DNA of 64,000 nucleotides, taken from assembly GCF_025628895.1 (NCBI RefSeq), contig NZ_JAOTJC010000006.1, positions 669,960 to 733,959 of the forward strand. The letters are read 5' to 3'. The notes under the pieces were generated by a model. That model worked only from the letters and a program-made list of their open reading frames with translations, searched no databases and was not told where the DNA came from. Each line of letters begins with the position of its first letter. Position 1 is the stretch's first letter. Source of the stretch: Alteromonas salexigens. GTDB taxonomy: Bacteria > Pseudomonadota > Gammaproteobacteria > Enterobacterales > Alteromonadaceae. A program made the position numbers and the translations under genes. Below are positions 61,617 to 64,000 of the stretch, piece by piece.

Positions 61617-63683
61617 CTACCGGCTACTTTCTGGGAACTGGTCTAATGCAGTAAAAAGCGTAGTCAGGTATTCGGTAAACGGTAGCCACTGCTTTGTACC
61701 GCTGCGGTTAATTGGCTGTCTTACCTGCTCAGAACTGGGGGTTTTAATCACCCGTTTGGTCTCATGGAAAGACAAACATTCAGCCTCAAACGGCAAACCA
61801 CAAAAATCCAGCATACGTTTGACCTGCCCTTCTAAATCGTCCAGGACACTTTCATGTTGTACGGTCAGTACTTCCCCGGGAAGCACTGTGTGCCAGTGAT
61901 CCATCAAGTTTTCGTATGCTCGGTAGTAACGCCCAATGTCACTCAGGCTGTAACTAAATTCCTGACCGTCCCCAAATAGTTGCTTGTACCCGCTGAAACA
62001 GCACGCAAAGGGCTCCCGACGTGCATCAATAATTTTCGCGTTTGGCAGTATTCGTTTAATAAGGCCAATATGAATGAAGTTATTGGGCATTTTATCGATG
62101 AAGAAAGGCGCACCCTGCCGGTAGGCTTGCGTTTGCTCTATATACAACTCACCCAGGCGACGACATTGGTCGTCAGTAAGTGATGCCAGGTTAAACGGAT
62201 ATGGGGTTTGTTGACCACTCAGGCGTGACGCGATAGTTAATATATCGTGCAGCTCCATGGTGCCGTCCACCTGCGAGTGGGACGCCAATATTTGCTCCAG
62301 TAGCGTCGAGCCTGCCCGGGGTAATCCAACCACGAATATGGGAGCCGGATCGTCGCAACCTGCTTTACGGGCAAAGAGGTCTTTCTGGCATGCCTCCTGC
62401 TGCGCCGCCATCGCCGCCTCGGTTCGCGCAATATCAAAGTCTATAGTGGCACGCTTTAACGTATTCCCCCGATGATAATGCTCAAATGCAGCCGGGTAGT
62501 CTTGTCTGTCTTCATATGCCTTACCCAGCGCAAAACACAAGTGGATTGTGTCCTCCAGTCCAACATCATCACGAGCCGCTTGCTCTGCCATAGTTTCGAG
62601 CATCGCATCGCTAAATGGATAGGTTTTGGTGTTGGCCAGACTCCAATAAGCGTCGCCAAATTCAGGCATCAATTGAGCTGCCGTTTCATAGCACTCTATA
62701 GCGGCCTTGCGATCACCTTCGGCTTTATAAGCATGCCCCAAAGATAACCACACAGCTGGCCGGTCGTTGTTAGACTCAAGTAATGACCTATAGATATCAA
62801 TTGCCTGCGCCAGCTCGCCTACGCCAACCAGTGCATTTGCGTAAGCTACCTGCAGCGTGAAGTTATCAGGCTGGTTTTGCAGACGCTTCTCGGCGAACGT
62901 TTTCGCCTGCGGGTACTTACCCAATCGCGCCAGCAACCCCTGATATGAAACTGCCGCCCGTTCGTGCTCGGGGTGGAGCGCTACACAGCTTTCCAATAAA
63001 AACTCGGCTTCGTGATAGGCCTTCAATTTCATACCAATCTCAGCCAGTAACACCATCGCCTCTGCATCGTGGTTGTGCTGCTGCAGGTAGCGACGACAAA
63101 CTGAATCAGCTGCAGCCAGTTGGCCGTCATACATTAAGTCATACGCGCCCAATACCGGTTTCGGTAGCGAAGTTAAAAAGCTGATATGTTGCTGGGCAAG
63201 TGATTCTGCGCGCGCGTTATTTTGTTGCTGATAAATAGCCAGCAACTGTTGCCAGCTTGCCAGTAATGCCGGGTTAAAGCGTGTTGCCTGATAAAAGGCG
63301 GATGCCGCCTGACGGTGTTGATTAAGTGCCTTGTAGCTATAAGCCTGCTCTTGGAAAGCGCGTCCGTGGTCCGGGCGTAGCGATAAAATGGTATGGGTGT
63401 CTTCGATTGCCTGGGTGAAATGTTGCGATAAGCGCAGCGCCACCGCACGCAGGTAAAGCAACTCGACTTTAGCTTTTACATTTAGATGGGTGTCTTGTTG
63501 TAAATCGTTAGCTTGTTCAGAAACGTGGGTGTCTTGTTTTGGTTCGTTGGAAGACGCCGCGTCTTCGTGCGTGCCCGGCAAGGCATTATTTATCGTGTCG
63601 ATAGCACTGGCGAACTGCCCCTGCTGCACTGCTTGCCGGGCGCTTTTTAAAATCGCATTTATATCTTGATGAGTATTTTGCAT
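61617..63683 (-). CDS. TPR-repeat sulfotransferase family protein
   Basis: A 688-residue cytoplasmic protein. TPR-like helices run from about 8 to 410, and a sulfotransferase domain follows, with the PAPS-binding FVVGLPRAGSTLLEQIL at about 450-466 and a later IIDARREPFACCFS region. It probably transfers sulfate from PAPS to a protein or other acceptor; the acceptor is unknown. Such genes often neighbour TonB-dependent receptors, as here. Three RTGGGTGTCTYR-like boxes lie in frame and encode D-T-H at residues 51-53, 64-66 and 95-97; the first two fall in a polar linker after the first helix pair. The ribosome site is weak. Confidence 0.85.
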   Translation of the reverse strand: MQNTHQDINAILKSARQAVQQGQFASAIDTINNALPGTHEDAASSNEPKQDTHVSEQANDLQQDTHLNVKAKVELLYLRAVALRLSQHFTQAIEDTHTILSLRPDHGRAFQEQAYSYKALNQHRQAASAFYQATRFNPALLASWQQLLAIYQQQNNARAESLAQQHISFLTSLPKPVLGAYDLMYDGQLAAADSVCRRYLQQHNHDAEAMVLLAEIGMKLKAYHEAEFLLESCVALHPEHERAAVSYQGLLARLGKYPQAKTFAEKRLQNQPDNFTLQVAYANALVGVGELAQAIDIYRSLLESNNDRPAVWLSLGHAYKAEGDRKAAIECYETAAQLMPEFGDAYWSLANTKTYPFSDAMLETMAEQAARDDVGLEDTIHLCFALGKAYEDRQDYPAAFEHYHRGNTLKRATIDFDIARTEAAMAAQQEACQKDLFARKAGCDDPAPIFVVGLPRAGSTLLEQILASHSQVDGTMELHDILTIASRLSGQQTPYPFNLASLTDDQCRRLGELYIEQTQAYRQGAPFFIDKMPNNFIHIGLIKRILPNAKIIDARREPFACCFSGYKQLFGDGQEFSYSLSDIGRYYRAYENLMDHWHTVLPGEVLTVQHESVLDDLEGQVKRMLDFCGLPFEAECLSFHETKRVIKTPSSEQVRQPINRSGTKQWLPFTEYLTTLFTALDQFPESSR
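63395..63534 (+). repeat. Three RTGGGTGTCTYR-like boxes inside the TPR-sulfotransferase gene
   Basis: GGGTGTCT at 63395-63402, 63488-63495 and 63527-63534. The last two extend to ATGGGTGTCTTGTTGT and GTGGGTGTCTTGTTTT, as in the 61.4 kb array. They lie on the strand opposite to the coding sense. The first copy (TCGATT after the box) fits less well and may be chance. Confidence 0.65.
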
Positions 63684-63708
63684 AGTGGTTTAGCTTGCCC
63701 AATCATAC

Positions 63709-63744
63709 AAAAAACGGCAAGCCATTCCTGACTTGCCGTTTTTT
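63709..63744 (-). terminator. Intrinsic terminator after the TonB-dependent receptor gene
   Basis: A run of six As and CGGCAAG pair with CTTGCCG and six Ts around a ten-base loop. It lies between the receptor stop (63766) and the TPR-sulfotransferase start. Confidence 0.9.
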
Positions 63745-63765
63745 CCTACATGTACCCGTTATCGA

Positions 63766-64000
63766 TTAATAATAATCGTACGAGAAACGTACACCTACAG
63801 TCCGGGGACGATTGGTGACGACTTTCGGTGTAAACTGCTGAGTATCGATGTTCAGAATTGCGCTTTCATCGAACAGGTTGTCGATAAACAGCTCCGCTTT
63901 CCATGCATCGTTAGTAACACCCACAGCAACGTTGGCAATTACATAAGACTCTTGCACATAACGGCCGCCGCGGAACGTCTCACCGTTACGGTCCGTGTAT
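63766..64000 (-). CDS. TonB-dependent receptor, C-terminal end only
   Basis: The last 77 codons of an outer-membrane receptor whose start lies beyond the right edge. Alternating beta-strand pattern, AELFIDNLFDESAIL and the aromatic ending VGVRFSYDYY are typical of TonB-dependent receptors. The ligand cannot be told from this part. The frame stays open to the window edge. Confidence 0.85.
   Translation of the reverse strand, partial: YTDRNGETFRGGRYVQESYVIANVAVGVTNDAWKAELFIDNLFDESAILNIDTQQFTPKVVTNRPRTVGVRFSYDYY

Overview
The window reads as chromosomal DNA of a marine gammaproteobacterium of the Alteromonas group (Alteromonadaceae or a close relative). The signs are monomeric isocitrate dehydrogenase, DUF2989 and DUF4826 proteins, the bpt-infA-clpA-clpS neighbourhood, a zwf-pgl-edd-glk-eda operon facing hexR, YdiJ, YfbV, and a TonB-dependent receptor at the right edge. 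Genus is inferred from gene content only. I saw no tRNA, rRNA, CRISPR array or prophage.

Layout. 1-6.3 kb: the start of a sodium:alanine symporter (cut by the left edge), an M14 carboxypeptidase, a GAPDH with an N-terminal extension, a DUF2989 lipoprotein and a small STAS-like protein. 14.6-5.95 kb (minus strand): malQ, glgB, glgX, gnd and msrB, linking glycogen turnover, the oxidative pentose phosphate step and methionine sulfoxide repair. 14.8-16.9 kb: gapA and a hexose-6-phosphate mutarotase. 22.6-16.9 kb (minus): a complete Entner-Doudoroff operon with glucokinase inside it, divergent from the regulator hexR, which is followed by pyruvate kinase. 25-37 kb: nitroreductase, a small unknown protein, sppA, sprT, a secreted unknown protein, the ABC-F ATPase ybiT, a MOD1 protein with a soluble hybrid histidine kinase, yfbV and trxB. 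36-41 kb: aat, bpt, infA, clpA, clpS and cspD, most of a bacterial N-degron pathway. 41-54 kb: icd, rluE, mnmA, hflD, purB, a degenerate-looking class III cyclase, roxA, a GNAT protein, a DUF4826 protein and ydiJ.

Central metabolism is the theme. Glucose 6-phosphate flows through Zwf, Pgl, Edd and Eda to pyruvate and glyceraldehyde 3-phosphate, then GapA and Pyk. PpsA with its regulator PpsR runs the reverse direction. Sequences close to the HexR operator lie in front of zwf/hexR (perfect), pyk (one mismatch) and ppsA/ppsR (two mismatches), with weaker candidates before gapA, so most of the set looks like one HexR regulon.

The accessory part is 54.2-63.7 kb. Here a Y1 (HUH) transposase of the RAYT type sits between two REP-like GTAGGAGC sequences. 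About fifteen copies of a short box, consensus RTGGGTGTCTYR, are scattered over 9 kb. They sit in spacers, in an imperfect tandem array after ppsR, and inside the reading frames of a metallo-beta-lactamase-fold protein and a TPR-sulfotransferase. All convincing copies left of 57.3 kb point one way and all right of 57.47 kb the other. I do not recognise this box family. It is the best candidate in the window for something undescribed.
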